A DNA stretch of 64,000 nucleotides from contig JANEZZ010002683.1 in the NCBI GenBank assembly GCA_026122225.1, positions 310,001 through 374,000 on the forward strand, read 5' to 3'. The position numbers and the translations under genes were made by a program. Of the stretch, positions 1 through 10,865 are shown piece by piece. This DNA comes from Heloderma charlesbogerti (taxonomy: Eukaryota; Chordata; Lepidosauria; Squamata; Helodermatidae). A model generated the notes under the pieces. It had not been told where the DNA came from. It ran no database searches and saw nothing but the letters and a program-made list of their open reading frames with translations. Each line of letters begins with the position of its first letter. Positions within the stretch are counted from its first letter, which is position 1.

Positions 1-1447
1 ACTGGAACTCTTTGGAGAAAAGGCAGAACATAAGTAAGTACCTCCAAGACCAACATGGGCCTGCTAAATTGTATGGAAGATGATTTGTATAAAAAGGTTA
101 TCTTGATAATATGCTGATAGCTTCTTGCAAGAAACTGTAAGTCTCCCACCTGCCCAAACCCTTTCCCTATAAGGGAGCAGTCGCAGATTTATTTATTTTT
201 TGGCTGTGATCATGTGTAAAGTCACTATTATGCTTTCACCCAATTCAGGTAGTTTGAAAGCAAGGCAACTATTTGTAAATAGTTAGGAACTGTTTATTAA
301 TTTTTGAAACAGTAAGTTACATTGGGATAATGTCACAGAGCACATTTGCTATAGTATAATAATCCCATACCAATTTGTTTGTGATGTTTCATTAAGTATT
401 GTTCATCTGCTATTCTTTTAAAAAAACAAATTGCTTTAATGTGACGTTTTGTCATGAGGTGGACTAAAATTTTAATAAGTATTTTTTCTCTTTTCATTTT
501 TCTCTATATTTTTCAATAATCTAATTACAAAAAAATAAACAACAGAATATCAGTTGCAAAAAACTTCTGGAAGCAAAGCTGTTATGATGATGCTCCTCCT
601 ACTCCCTTCTCAGTTTGCTACCCCCCGCTCACCCAACCCAACCCACAGCCTGTGGCACAAGAGCCAGTTACTCACACATCACGACACACTGACTAGCAAT
701 GGAATTTTTTATTGGAGTCAATCAACAGGCAAACACCTTTACCTGAACAGGACTGGGGAGCAAAATCAGGGCATACAAGTCTTAATGGAAGGAGAACAAA
801 TGTTACAATAGAATGGAGACCAGTGCCCTCTCCTGAATACTTCAGATCTGTAGCACAACCCTATACAACCCACCACAGCACACCCGCTGGGAGCATGCAC
901 ACAAGAATGTACAAAGCCTACAAAAGTCCCACTGCCTACTGACATTCCCAGTGTGCTACCCAGATATCACTTGTCTGTGCCCCCAAAGCTGCCGAGTTCT
1001 CTGTCATGCATTTCAGAACTTTTCTTTCAGCAGGTATCTCCCCTTGCTTCAAACAGAGCCGAAGAAGAAGAAGAAGAAATCATCCTTCACCATAGCAGCA
1101 GTAACCTCTGCCCTGCATGTGCTCAAAGGCTAACCTCTTAGATACTCCACAGATGTCTCTTGTTGCATGCATGGATAGCTCTGAGAGCAGAGCTACACTT
1201 AAGATAGCAGAGAATCCACACACTACCCCCACTGCAGAGTTAGATGCTATTTCCACATGCAAAAACCTTATAGCCACACCCCATATCCCACCACAAAAGA
1301 TGATTGACTTTATGATTCCATGTCATCATGCTGGAGAACTGGGATAAACCTTATTGCCTCTTTTCCCATATCAGATATTTAAATGGAAGTGTGGCTGGAG
1401 CCTCGGACACATATGCAAAGGCCCAACTATGTGCCTTGCAAGCCCTT
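1..1447. other. PCDH1 3' UTR or long-isoform intron; no gene seen
   Basis: AT-rich at the left edge. It contains a short GAA microsatellite near 1062-1077. I see no coding exon on either strand and no recognised transposon. Confidence 0.5.
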
Positions 1448-1453
1448 TTTATT
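1448..1453 (-). terminator. PCDH1: Candidate polyadenylation signal for short PCDH1 isoform
   Basis: AATAAA on the minus strand, about 330 bases after the stop at 1784. It is the nearest canonical hexamer I noticed. Other candidates exist nearer the left edge, so use is uncertain. Confidence 0.35.
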
Positions 1454-1783
1454 GCAATAAGCACCCAATACACGGGACTCAATTAAATGCATCCTGCAGC
1501 AGGACACATTGGCCATTGACAAGCCCCACCTTTCAGTGGAACGTGTCTCTCTCAAGCACCATGGTTCATTTCCCAAATGCCACCAGCCTGCTCTGGATCT
1601 TTGCAACCAGGCAGTCTCCTCCCCACTCCCACACAGTTATTCCCCCGCCTTGCTGGGCTGGCAGGATGCCTTGTTCCTGAGCAGTCCTGTGTGCGCGCAA
1701 CTTGCACCTGGACATCTGCAGGCTCCAGCCTGCATCATGCCAAGGGGTCAAGGTCCATTCGTGCAGAGTGAGCTGAGTCCAAG

Positions 1784-4054
1784 TCACTCCCACACCTCTG
1801 TCCATATGGCCCTGGTGTGGCATGAGGGGGTGGTGGGAGGGTGCAGCACAAGCTCTCCTACCTGTTTATTGGTGTATTTCTGAGGGTTGGTGCGGTAGCT
1901 GTAGTCTGAATACTGCTCTGAGCCTGTAGAATTGCTGTCCCCAGTGCCCACAAACGTATTGGTAGCTGGCAGGTCCTGCACTACCTGGTGCTTCTTGGAG
2001 GCAGAGGGCGACTGGGGCTGGAGCTGGATGGAAGGCAGAGGAGAGTTGGAGCGGTAGTGGCGGCCCAGGTCCGGGCTGCCAGGTGGATAGTTAAGGGGCA
2101 GGTGGATGCGAGGGCTGTCACTGACGGAATCATTCATAAGGTTGAATTTAAGGGATTTCTGCAGGCCAGTTTCTTCCTCGTCCTCAGCTGGCTTGGGTGG
2201 CTTGGGGGATTTGCTCTTTTTCACCTTGCTCTTGGCTTTGTTCCCTTTGCTACCTTGCTTGGGAGCATACAAGTCCTTGGTTTCCTTCTTGCCAGCTTGG
2301 TAGCCACTCTTGGCTTCCTTCTGACGGCAGTAGCGCACCAGCACGACCAGCACAATAACAAGGGTGACAGCTACTATGCCTGCAATGACACCGAAGAGGA
2401 TGTTGCTGCGCTGCTTGCTGCGCTCATATTCGGGGTCACCGGCAATGTCGATGTCAATGGGTGTGTCTAAGCTGTGTCCCACCAGGGTCTCCAGTAGAGT
2501 GCGGTTCGCCAAGGTCTCATTGACGTAGAAATGGACCAGCGCTGTGCCGTGGCGAGAAGGCTTGCCCCTGTCGTTTACACGCACAACCAGGCGGTGAAGC
2601 CCATGGTGCTTGCGGAGGATCTCCTTTTCCAGTGTGATGTTTCCATTCTGAGGTGAAATCTTGAAGAGTTCAAAGGGGTTTCCACCAGCAATGCTGTATT
2701 CCAGCTCAGCATTGGTCCCAGAGTCAATATCTTCAGCTCCAACACTCATGACCTGCTGCCCAGGACTAGTATGGGGTAGAATATGCTTATAGGAGCCATT
2801 GGATGGAGAGATGATGACAGGCGCATTGTCATTCTCATCCAGGACATTGATGGTCACCCCCACATAAGCAGATCTGGGTGGGTCACCCCCATCCACAGCT
2901 TTAAGTCGGAAAGTGTAAGTACTCTGCCGCTCACGATCAAAGGAGATGCTGGAGAGGATGGTGCCAGTGCCATTCTGGATGACAAAATCACCATTGTCCT
3001 GCTCCACTGAGAGATGAATGAGGGCATTCTCCCCTTTGTCAGCATCAATTACTGTCACCATGCCCACTGGACTCAAGGGTGGCATATTTTCCATGACAGA
3101 GAAGTTGTAGCCACTTAGCATGAACTTTGGGTCATTGTCATTGCGGTCCATGACATTGATGGCGACTGAGGCAGTTCCCTTGCGGCTAGGGCTACCCTTA
3201 TCAGCTGCAACCACCAAGAATTCATAACGCTCTCGCTGCTCCCGGTCCAGCACTGTCTTCACCCGGATTTCACCAGAATCTGGATCAATAGAGAATATGC
3301 CTTTGGATGAAGGCTCTGTCACTAAGGAATACACCAACTTAGCATTGGACCCACTATCTGCGTCAGTAGCACTCACTTCCACCACCAAGTCATCTGGGGA
3401 ATTATTTTCAGGAAAGGCCACTTCTGTTGAACTCTGACTGAAGACTGGATCATTGTCATTGACATCCACCACCTGAACCTTGAGAGAGTTGGTGCTGGAC
3501 AGGGGTGGGTTGCCAGAATCCACAGCCACAATTTCAATGGTGTATTCCTTCACTGCCTCATAGTCTAGTGGTATTGTGGTCTGCAGAAAATACTTCTTTT
3601 TGCTATCGCTGCCAGTGTCACTGGCTTGTCGTAACTGAAAGGGTACATCACCAGCCACCACACAGGTCACAACAGCATTCTCACCCTCATCCCGATCAGA
3701 CACCTGCACCAGAGCAACAGGTGTCTCAACTGGCACATCTTCTGAGATATTGGCCATGCCATCCTGGTGGGTCACCAAGCCAATACCACGAATCTCAATG
3801 GATGGAGCATTGTCATTCATGTCCCTGACACTGACCACCACCTGGGCGCGGGCAGTTTTGGGGTTGGCCCCCTTGTCCTTGGCCAGCACTGAGAACTTCA
3901 GCACACTGATGTCTTCACGGTCAACAGGACCCTGTACGGTGATGAGCCCAGTGGCTCTATCCAGGCGCAGTAGCCTGCGAACCATATCTGAAGCCTGATG
4001 GAAGGAATAGTCGATCTCGGCATTAGCACCCTGGTCAGAATCATTGGCCTTCAC
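1784..4054 (-). CDS. PCDH1: Protocadherin-1, terminal coding exon (EC3-EC7, TM, short-isoform tail)
   Basis: Homophilic calcium-dependent cell-adhesion protein of the plasma membrane (delta-1 protocadherin). This exon encodes residues 266 to about 1021. It opens at a CAG|GTGAAG acceptor (intron side 4055) and reads on in phase 0 from the exon ending at 21284. Linker motifs DMNDNAP (about 343), DVNDNDP (462), DRNDNDP (568) and DENDNAP (671) mark successive cadherin repeats EC3-EC7. A hydrophobic TM helix lies at about 816-840, followed by RYCRQKEAKSGY and a lysine/proline-rich, serine-rich cytoplasmic tail with the delta-protocadherin conserved blocks. The reading frame ends IWTEVWE and stop at 1784, as in the short PCDH1 isoform. 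The frame is uninterrupted over 2271 bp. The identification rests on family knowledge of PCDH1 and its near-collinear exon structure; I see no frameshift. Confidence 0.97.
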   Translation of the reverse strand: MKANDSDQGANAEIDYSFHQASDMVRRLLRLDRATGLITVQGPVDREDISVLKFSVLAKDKGANPKTARAQVVVSVRDMNDNAPSIEIRGIGLVTHQDGMANISEDVPVETPVALVQVSDRDEGENAVVTCVVAGDVPFQLRQASDTGSDSKKKYFLQTTIPLDYEAVKEYTIEIVAVDSGNPPLSSTNSLKVQVVDVNDNDPVFSQSSTEVAFPENNSPDDLVVEVSATDADSGSNAKLVYSLVTEPSSKGIFSIDPDSGEIRVKTVLDREQRERYEFLVVAADKGSPSRKGTASVAINVMDRNDNDPKFMLSGYNFSVMENMPPLSPVGMVTVIDADKGENALIHLSVEQDNGDFVIQNGTGTILSSISFDRERQSTYTFRLKAVDGGDPPRSAYVGVTINVLDENDNAPVIISPSNGSYKHILPHTSPGQQVMSVGAEDIDSGTNAELEYSIAGGNPFELFKISPQNGNITLEKEILRKHHGLHRLVVRVNDRGKPSRHGTALVHFYVNETLANRTLLETLVGHSLDTPIDIDIAGDPEYERSKQRSNILFGVIAGIVAVTLVIVLVVLVRYCRQKEAKSGYQAGKKETKDLYAPKQGSKGNKAKSKVKKSKSPKPPKPAEDEEETGLQKSLKFNLMNDSVSDSPRIHLPLNYPPGSPDLGRHYRSNSPLPSIQLQPQSPSASKKHQVVQDLPATNTFVGTGDSNSTGSEQYSDYSYRTNPQKYTNKQVGELVLHPPTTPSCHTRAIWTEVWE
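1856..1864 (-). promoter_or_regulatory. PCDH1: Internal splice donor for a longer PCDH1 tail isoform
   Basis: AACAG|GTAGGAG on the minus strand, with the boundary between 1862 and 1861. It lies just after the conserved SYRTNPQKYTNKQ region, 26 codons before the short-isoform stop. Mammalian PCDH1 uses a donor at the equivalent place to add exons with a longer cytoplasmic tail. Those exons are not in bases 1-1783 and would lie beyond the left edge. Confidence 0.7.
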
Positions 4055-4201
4055 CTGCAATGAAAATAGAAAAAGGTGAACAGGTAGATGTATTACGACT
4101 GAGAAAACTGATGTTACTGACCTTGAGTCCATGCAACTGATCATGAAGGTGACAGAACACTTCAGCTCTAAGATAACTATTATTATAGGGCCGCTATAAT
4201 C

Positions 4202-4232
4202 TGGTGTGTGTGTGCGCGCGCGCGTGTGTGGG
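4202..4232. repeat. (TG)n(CG)n alternating purine-pyrimidine tract
   Basis: A TG tract running into CGCGCGCG and back to TG. It lies about 150 bases upstream of the exon-3 acceptor on the PCDH1 strand. Such tracts can adopt Z-DNA. Confidence 0.8.
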
Positions 4233-4261
4233 GAGTATAGGTTCTGTGGCTTATACTGAGA

Positions 4262-5045
4262 AAACATGTCAACAAACTGATCTGAAACTTAGCAGTGTAG
4301 GAGAGGTGTGTTTGAAGATGGTTGTGCTGATTTTGAGGCACAAAGGGCAGGAAATGGCTTCTTTATAGGAGTTTAAAGTTTGATGAATGTCCACCAGCAG
4401 TTTGACAGGTATTGTCTGCCCCGCCCCCCTGCAAGATTTACCCCATAGAACCTCAGAGCAGTTCTGATTCTGAGGAGGAACAGCCGTCTGTGGGAGAGGA
4501 GTGTGCTCATCCCTCCCAGGCCCTGCAGCTGGCAGAGATTCCTCCTGCTGGCATTCTAGACATAGATAGCGGTCCTGGGAGTGAAAGAGCATGGGAGGAG
4601 GGCTGGCTGGATGCTCGACGCAGATGCAAAGAGCGACGAGCTATGGAGGGCGTGGAAAGGAGGCGTAGTGCCTGTTTGGCGCGCAAGCAATGGTTGCATC
4701 CAGAGGACCCAAGGGAAAAGGGGAGGGACTCTCCCTAGCCCATAAGCTCAGGGTCTACAAGTGATTCTCGTTCAAATGGGGACCAACTGTTTCCAACCCG
4801 GGGCATAGGTTACTCTGCTGTTCGTAGCTTAGTCGCTGGTGATAGAGTTATTAAGTTGTAAAAGGAATAAAGCCTTGAAAATAATCCTTTGTCTGTGTTT
4901 GGAGTTGGCTACTGGAGTAGACTGAAAGAGACCGGCTAGGGCCCCCTGACAGTAGTGACATTTCTTCATCTGTACAGCATATTTTCGAAAACAGTTTGTC
5001 ATCTTATGTAAAGCAGAAGGTATAGTATGTGCCGTGTCCCAGAAG
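4262..5045. repeat. Interspersed repeat copy, interrupted by a 548-bp insertion
   Basis: The flanks 4270-4407 and 4956-5045 match the uninterrupted copy at 18366-18630: shared AACTGATCTGAAACTT, CTTTATAGGAGTTTAAAGT and a GTCCCAGAAGAGCAC-type end. The family is unknown to me. Confidence 0.65.
4408..4955 (+). mobile_element. Unclassified retroelement-like insertion with 5-bp TSD
   Basis: A 548-bp block, absent from the sister repeat at 18.37-18.63 kb and flanked by TGACA at 4403-4407 and 4956-4960. It holds an open frame of about 108 codons (4412-4738) with an acidic SSSDSEEEQP segment and an Arg-rich second half. A LTR-like AT-rich stretch follows, with AATAAA near 4866. The size, short TSD and polyadenylation signal suggest a truncated or non-autonomous LTR element. 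There are no TG...CA ends exactly at the boundaries, so the class is uncertain. Confidence 0.5.
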
Positions 5046-5984
5046 AGCACACGGTATTCGTACATTTTGAAAAAAAGTGCAAATTTTCACCTCATTTTAG
5101 AATATAGAATTTCATAAGGTCATATTTGCAGAATGGGAGGGGGAATAAAATGGAGTGTGTTTACCAGGGAGGCTGGAGTGATTTTTTTTCTCTGAGAGTG
5201 CCCTCTTCCTTCATTTGGCTTCATGTTTACCTCAAAATGGCTAGGCCTCAGTGCTGCTGTTTGGCTTTTACCTTGTATGTCTTCAGGGAAGGGGCTGCTG
5301 AGTTCCTTGTAAGGCAGAGGGCACAGTTATAGGGCTGGTTCGAATTGACAAGGACCAATTCCCTTTTGTTTCTCCGATTGTCAATATAGGTTGTTTGAGC
5401 CTACCGTGTTTGGAAAGGTAAGGCAAAATTCTTTGGGGGTGAATCAAACTGGAGCAGCTTTCAAACGCAAAGGGAGTTTCCCTGCCCTGCCTGACCCTTT
5501 TAACTGCAGCAGCACAAATGAAACAGGTACCGCATTTCAGCAGTATGAAGGTACAGTTATGGGGAAGCTCTGCCTGTTACACTGATTCAGTCACAGAGCC
5601 CCATTAAGGGAGCTGAGAGGAAAAGGTGTCAAGAAGCCTAACTGTGTGGATCTGAAGTGTGAACTGTGGAGACCTGTATGGGGAGGGACAGCCTGGATCA
5701 TCCAGCACATCTGTTCTTTATTAAAGCACACTTCCTTGTGTTTTCAGTCTAAACCTCTTCAGCTGCTGTTTCACAAGTCAAAGTTTTAAAGCACGTTTAG
5801 GAGGTCAATTCGGTTCACTCCTAGAAAGACAGCAGTTACTTTTCTGGGAAGTAGCCAGACATGTGTACAAACACACACGCATGCATATGCACCCCAAAGG
5901 TTCTGCATGACATCACTGGTGGGGGTGAGAGATACATACTGTCTCTGAATGTGGAGGTTCCATTTACTGTCAAAAGAGGCAGGT
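5046..5984. other. Intronic sequence, nothing recognised
   Basis: Unique-looking intron sequence with no convincing exon, RNA gene or repeat. Confidence 0.5.
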
Positions 5985-5992
5985 ATGTATCA

Positions 5993-6882
5993 TCTCTATA
6001 TTGTCACCCTGCTTATTTAATTTATATGCAGAGTACATCATGAGAAACACCGGGTTGGATGAATCACAGGTTGGAATTAAGATTGCCGGGAGAATTATCA
6101 ACAACCTCAGATACGCAGATGATACCACCCTAATGGCAGAAAGCAAAGAGCATCTAAAGAGCCTCTTGTTGAGGGTGAAAGTGGAGAGTGCAAAAGCTGG
6201 TTTGAAATTCAACATTAAAAAAACGAAGATCATGGCATCTGTCCCCATCACTTCCTGGCATATAGAAGGGGAAGCAGTGGAAGCAGTGACACATTTTATT
6301 TTCTTGGGCTCCAAGATCACCGCAGACGGTGACCGTAGCCATGAAATTAAAAGACGCTTGCTCTTTGGGAGGAAAGCTATGGCAAGCCTAGACAGCATAG
6401 TAAGAAGCAGAGACATCACCTTGCCGACAAAGGTCTGTCTAATCAAAGCTATGGTTTTCCCAGTAGCAAGGTATGGCTGTGAGAGCTGGACTATAAGGAA
6501 GGCTGAGCGCCGAAGAATCGATGCTTTTGAACTGTGGTGCTGGAGAAGAGTCCCCTGGACTGCAAGGAGCTCAAATCAGTCCATCCTAAAGGAAATCAAT
6601 CCTGAGTGATCATTGGAAGGACAGATACTGAAGCTGAAGCTCAAATATTTTGGCCACCTAATGCAAAGAGAAAACTTCCTGGAAAAGACCCTGATGCTGG
6701 GAAAGACTGAAGGCAAAAGGAGAAGGGGATGGCAGAGGATGAGATGGCTAGATAGCATCACTGATGCAACGAATATGAACTTGAGCACACTCCGGGAGAG
6801 AGCAGAGGACAGGAAGGCCTGGCATGCTATGGTCCATGGGGTCACGAAGAGTCAGACACGACTTAACGACTGAACAACAACA
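5993..6882 (+). mobile_element. BovB (RTE-clade) LINE, 5'-truncated
   Basis: The open frame 6001-6609 encodes the C-terminal half of a reverse transcriptase: NLYAEYIMRN, RYADDTTLMAES (catalytic YADD), IKKTKIMAS, FLGSKITADGD, VARYGCESWTIRKAE. It continues in 6613-6873 with QRMRWLDSIT and ending VTKSQTRLND. The 3' end is (CAA)n, typical of BovB. Eight-base direct repeats ATGTATCA at 5985-5992 and 6883-6890 flank it exactly, as expected of target-primed insertion. The copy lies antisense to PCDH1, has one in-frame break near 6609 and lacks the N-terminal half, so it is dead. Confidence 0.95.
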
Positions 6883-7109
6883 ATGTATCAGCTCACAATC
6901 TTAGCAACTGGGGGCTGAAGGAGAAAGTAAGTGAGCTGTTTCACAGGTGAAAACCTCACCCCTCCTATACTGAGTTTTGTAAACCACTTTAAAACAACAA
7001 TAACAGCCACAAAAAACCCAATAATGAACTTCTTCATTTTTGGAGGAAATATTTGCCTATCACAGGCTGAATGAGTTCCAGCTGCCCAACCTCACACTGT
7101 TTAATGTCA

Positions 7110-7258
7110 CTGGTGCATAGGAGAGAGTTATACTCAGTGCGGAGTATTAGTTCAACTCCCATTCATATGCCCAGCTTACTGGGTGACCTTGGGCCCGTCA
7201 CATCCTTCCGGCCGAACCCACTTCACAGGGTTGTTGTGAGAAGAAAATGCTAATTAAT
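7110..7258 (+). mobile_element. MIR/CORE-like SINE fragment
   Basis: Contains CTGGGTGACCTTGGGC followed by CACTTCACAGGGTTGTTGTG, the core and downstream parts typical of MIR-like SINEs. The tRNA head is degenerate. Confidence 0.6.
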
Positions 7259-7470
7259 TTAGGGTTGTGTTGCTCTGAATGCCCAGGGGGAGAAATGGAG
7301 TGCTGCGAATTTCTCATGCCATTTGTATGTGAATCACCTGAGACAGTTAGAGGGTTTTATCTCTCCCTGAACATAATAGGTTCAATATGCCCTCCCTCAA
7401 AATTCTAAAAAAAATTGAATTCCAAAAAATGAAAGGATAAAAAAAATCCACCCCCACTACACATCCCTAC
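7259..7470. mobile_element. Possible short hAT-type MITE
   Basis: Begins TTAGGGTTGTG and ends ACATCCCTA, similar to the hAT termini elsewhere in the window. The flanking 8-mers match only 6 of 8, so this is tentative. Confidence 0.35.
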
Positions 7471-7699
7471 TGCAAACTGCACATTTGATGTGGGTTTGAT
7501 ATATCACCTAACAGTGTGTGGTAACCCTAACACCAACTCTACCTTACAGGGTCTCTTTAATGTTGACAACAGTGGTATTTAGATGCTCCCTGCAGGCTTT
7601 CCAATTTTGGGGTTTAAAATACTTTTTAGGTATGGAACTATAGAATCAAAAAATGTCAGAATCTGAAGGGTTCAGGTTTGCAGGCATAGATTGGCCTTC

Positions 7700-8285
7700 C
7701 CAAAGCTCAATATATAAAAAATCTTTTGGTTTTACATGTTAAGGGCTTTCCACATTCCTTCACGCTTCCAAGTGCCAGGAAGTTTCAGCTAATGAGGGCC
7801 ACATTCTCAGCAGGGGTGTTCTTTAGGCATCTGGTGTGGCATCCTAGGCAGTGCATAGTTCCTGCTTCACCACTACCTTGGGGCTGGATGGCTGCCAGTA
7901 GCAGAGTGGTGGACCAGAGTCACAGATTGGTCTGTTCACTGGAATAGACACATGGAGTCCATGCAACTGAAGCTACCATTCCATGTCACAAGTACCCAAC
8001 TGGCAACCAAGAGCATCCACATAGAATGAGAGATTTGGAAGGGACCTTGAAGGCCATCTAGTCCCACTGCCTTCTCACTGTAGGATAAGCCACAGGTAAA
8101 CCATTCCTCCTTGCTCCTCCTGTACATTTCCCACAGAGACTTTTGGTTAGTATTGTATATACTGCATGTATGTATATACATATATACTGAAACAAGAATT
8201 CTGTATAGTAGGTTAATATTTCCTCATAGTTAATATTTGCTCATAGTGCAGAATGAGCAAAAGAACTGAGTGGGTGAGAGAAATG
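7700..8285 (+). repeat. Copy of the 19.5-kb repeat family, single arm
   Basis: Matches 19540-20110 along its length: CTTTCCACATTC, CACCACTACCTTGG, GAATAGACACA, CAACTGAAGCTACC, GAATGAGCAAAAGA. It includes a CR1 tail-like stretch in minus orientation (GAAGGGACCTTGAAGGCCATCTAG). It lacks the inverted right arm found at 20.13-20.42 kb. Confidence 0.75.
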
Positions 8286-9255
8286 GAGAAAGGGTGCCTT
8301 ACTTTTAAGTACCTTTTGTTTATGACCCAGGAAGGATTCAAACTGCATCATATAACTATGTGTCAGCTTAATCAAATGTAAGTCATATATAAGTACTGAG
8401 GTATGGGCAGCAGCTATCCATAATATTGTAGTACTCGTTCATGTCACTGGCCACTAAATAAAAAGTTTTGCCTTTTAAGTAATTAGGTAAGGCAATGTAT
8501 ATAAACAACAACTGCACTTACATTATATATGTAGCAAATATTTCTCTTTCTAAACTCTCACTGTAATCTTGATCTCCATCACAATGTCACCCTCAGAGGG
8601 GAGGGGACATTGAGAAAAGGGCCACAGAGCTTGGAGAGGAACAAATTCCATGACAAAGTATGACAAATGATACTGCAGTACATCAGAATTGTTTTTCTGT
8701 TCTTGAGCATGTGTCTGCTCTTTAAACACACACACACACACACACGATTTGCGGGCTCAGAACCTTGCAAGGAAGGTATACTCTCTGATCTGAAAACCTA
8801 CTCCACAAAGTATCCCGGTAACTCATTTAGGAGGAAATTCCATTCTGCACATATTCAAAGGTTTAAAAATAAATAAATCATGGCTTGCCTATTACAGAGC
8901 TGGGTCCTGGGACAGAAAATGATTGCTACAGCGTCATTCCAAATCTGGAGTGCACAATGGTGCACAACATCACGCTATCTCTGTGCATGATGGTGCCTTG
9001 GCAGTAGTGAAACATTAGTCCTTGTTCTATCCATTCCGTCACTTGCAGTGTCTATACATGTCTGCTCAGAAGTAAGACCTAATGAATTTAATGTGGCTTA
9101 CTCCTGGGTAAGTGGGAGCCATATTGCAGCCTCAATCAGCTAAATGGAAAGTCGCTTTAAAATGCTTTACTTGTGGTAGGGGGTTGGCCTATATGACCTT
9201 GAAGATCCCTTCAAGCACTATCTTTCTGTGTGGATGGTATTGGGCATGATTTGGG
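8286..9255. other. Intronic sequence, (CA)n microsatellite only
   Basis: A (CA)n tract at about 8727-8744. The rest shows no gene or recognised element. Confidence 0.5.
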
Positions 9256-10395
9256 TATGTAGCCTCTTGAAATTCTTTGTAGGAAGAGAAATTGGGGGGA
9301 CAATTTCACTGAATTTTTCCAGGCAGAGAAATTCTCCAACCATTTTTCACAGGTAGGGTTCACTACTGCAAACAGTTGTACCACAGCATCTCCCCCCGCC
9401 CCCCAAAGGGTTTTTGGTCTTTTGTACTGCCATTGCCACTGCAAGTGGCAAAATCATCAACCGTGCTGGCAGCTTGGCCCCCATTTTGCATTCTTCACAA
9501 TACCCCATACCTAGCATCATTCCAGGGCACTGGTGGGGGAAGGTTGGGGGGGAAAGTGAACGCTACCAAAAAATGGGGAAGAAAATTCTGAGAAAATTCT
9601 GCAAAGTGGCCTTTCTAGGGGGGTAAGAAAAGAAAAATCTCAGGACTTTTTTTTTGAGAAAAATGTCTTCTGAGAAATGTGGGCTCAGATCTAGTTGTAA
9701 TTTTTCAGGGTTCAGACCTTCCCCAGGATCTTCCGAATGTTAAATTTCTGAGGGGTGATTGTAGCTGCATCTTGTCTCTAACGCAGGTGCTCATAATACA
9801 GCCCCTTCCCTGCAAGCCCTGTAGCAGGTGTGAGGGGGGCAGTGCCGTGTCCAGCATCAGGGAAGAGGTGGGGCCACTGCTCTGCCAAAAACGGACCTCC
9901 AATTTCCTGAAAGTTTTCTTCCCCCATGAAAGAGACTTCTATTTTTTGCCTCATTCTCAACGTTTTATAATTTCTTGGTGGTGTTTTGACCTTACCTCAT
10001 CATTGTGAAGTGGCAGCCTGTGTGTGTTTTCTTTCTACTAGACTTCTCCATTGCTCCCAGTCTGCCTGGGCTTTCTGATCTGAAAAAGCCCTATGGGAGG
10101 AATTACCTCAGGACGGCTTCCCCTGGGCTTTAACTGAAGTGCAGGAAGCCGGGGAGGCTACGGGCTGCAGAGAGATGACTGTACAATGAAAGACAGGCCA
10201 CTCACCCAACACTCCTCAGCCACCTCATAAGTAAGGTAAGCACAAGAACCCTGAACCAAATCCATGAGAATTTCCCTGAACTTTCCTCTCATTTGAATTT
10301 CTTTTCAAAAGCAGTTCTTTTCTATGAAATTGAATGAAAGTGATCCAAAAAAAAGCAGAAGAAATTTTTGGCACAGCACTAATATAGTGTATATA
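9256..10395 (+). repeat. Interspersed repeat A, uninterrupted copy
   Basis: Paralogous to 12790-14363 plus 17658-17690: shared GCCTCTTGAAATTCT, CACAGGTAGGG, CCACTGCAAGT, CTGATCTGAAAAAGC, TTTAACTGAAGTG, GTACAATGAAAGACAGG, TTTGAATTTCTTTTCAAAAG and GGCACAGCACTA. This copy lacks the two insertions of the other one and so shows their empty sites. The family is unknown, possibly a long DNA-transposon relic. Confidence 0.7.
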
Positions 10396-10589
10396 ATGCC
10401 AGACTTGGACTAGGGAGACCCAAGTACAAATTCCCTCTTGGCCATAAGAAAATAAAAGCTCTGCTAGATCACACCAAAGCCCCGTGAACCTATTAGCAAT
10501 CAATTCCATTGGGTGACCCTGAGTTTCTGACCCAGTTCACACAATTAAACAGCCCACAGTTTGTTAACCATTGGTTGTTCAGGAGCAAG

Positions 10590-10865
10590 CAAGAATGCTG
10601 TGTCCCAACCACCGTCCCTATGAGGAAAGACTAAAGTGTTTGGGGCTTTTTGATTTAGAGATCAAAAAGGGAAGGTGCTCCAACTGTTATAATTTGGTTA
10701 TGCTGTTGTGCATCTTTTCCAGCTTTCTGATTTCAGATAGAGGGATAGAACCATACATGGCATTCCACCTACCTCACAGGGTTGTTGAGAGGATACACTG
10801 GGGTAATCCCACAGAGAAAGGGCATGATACAAATGTGAAAAATAAAATAACAAATACGTGTACAA
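10590..10865 (+). mobile_element. CR1-like and MIR/L2-like fragments
   Basis: A translated piece reading PYEERLKCLGLF (about 10617-10655) matches the CR1 C-terminal region. The downstream CTACCTCACAGGGTTGTTGAG at 10770-10790 matches the 3' part of MIR/L2-type elements. Confidence 0.45.

Noticed and set aside
1988..2470. 160-codon frame antisense to PCDH1
   Set aside because: It lies wholly opposite the PCDH1 tail and TM coding sequence and reflects its codon bias.
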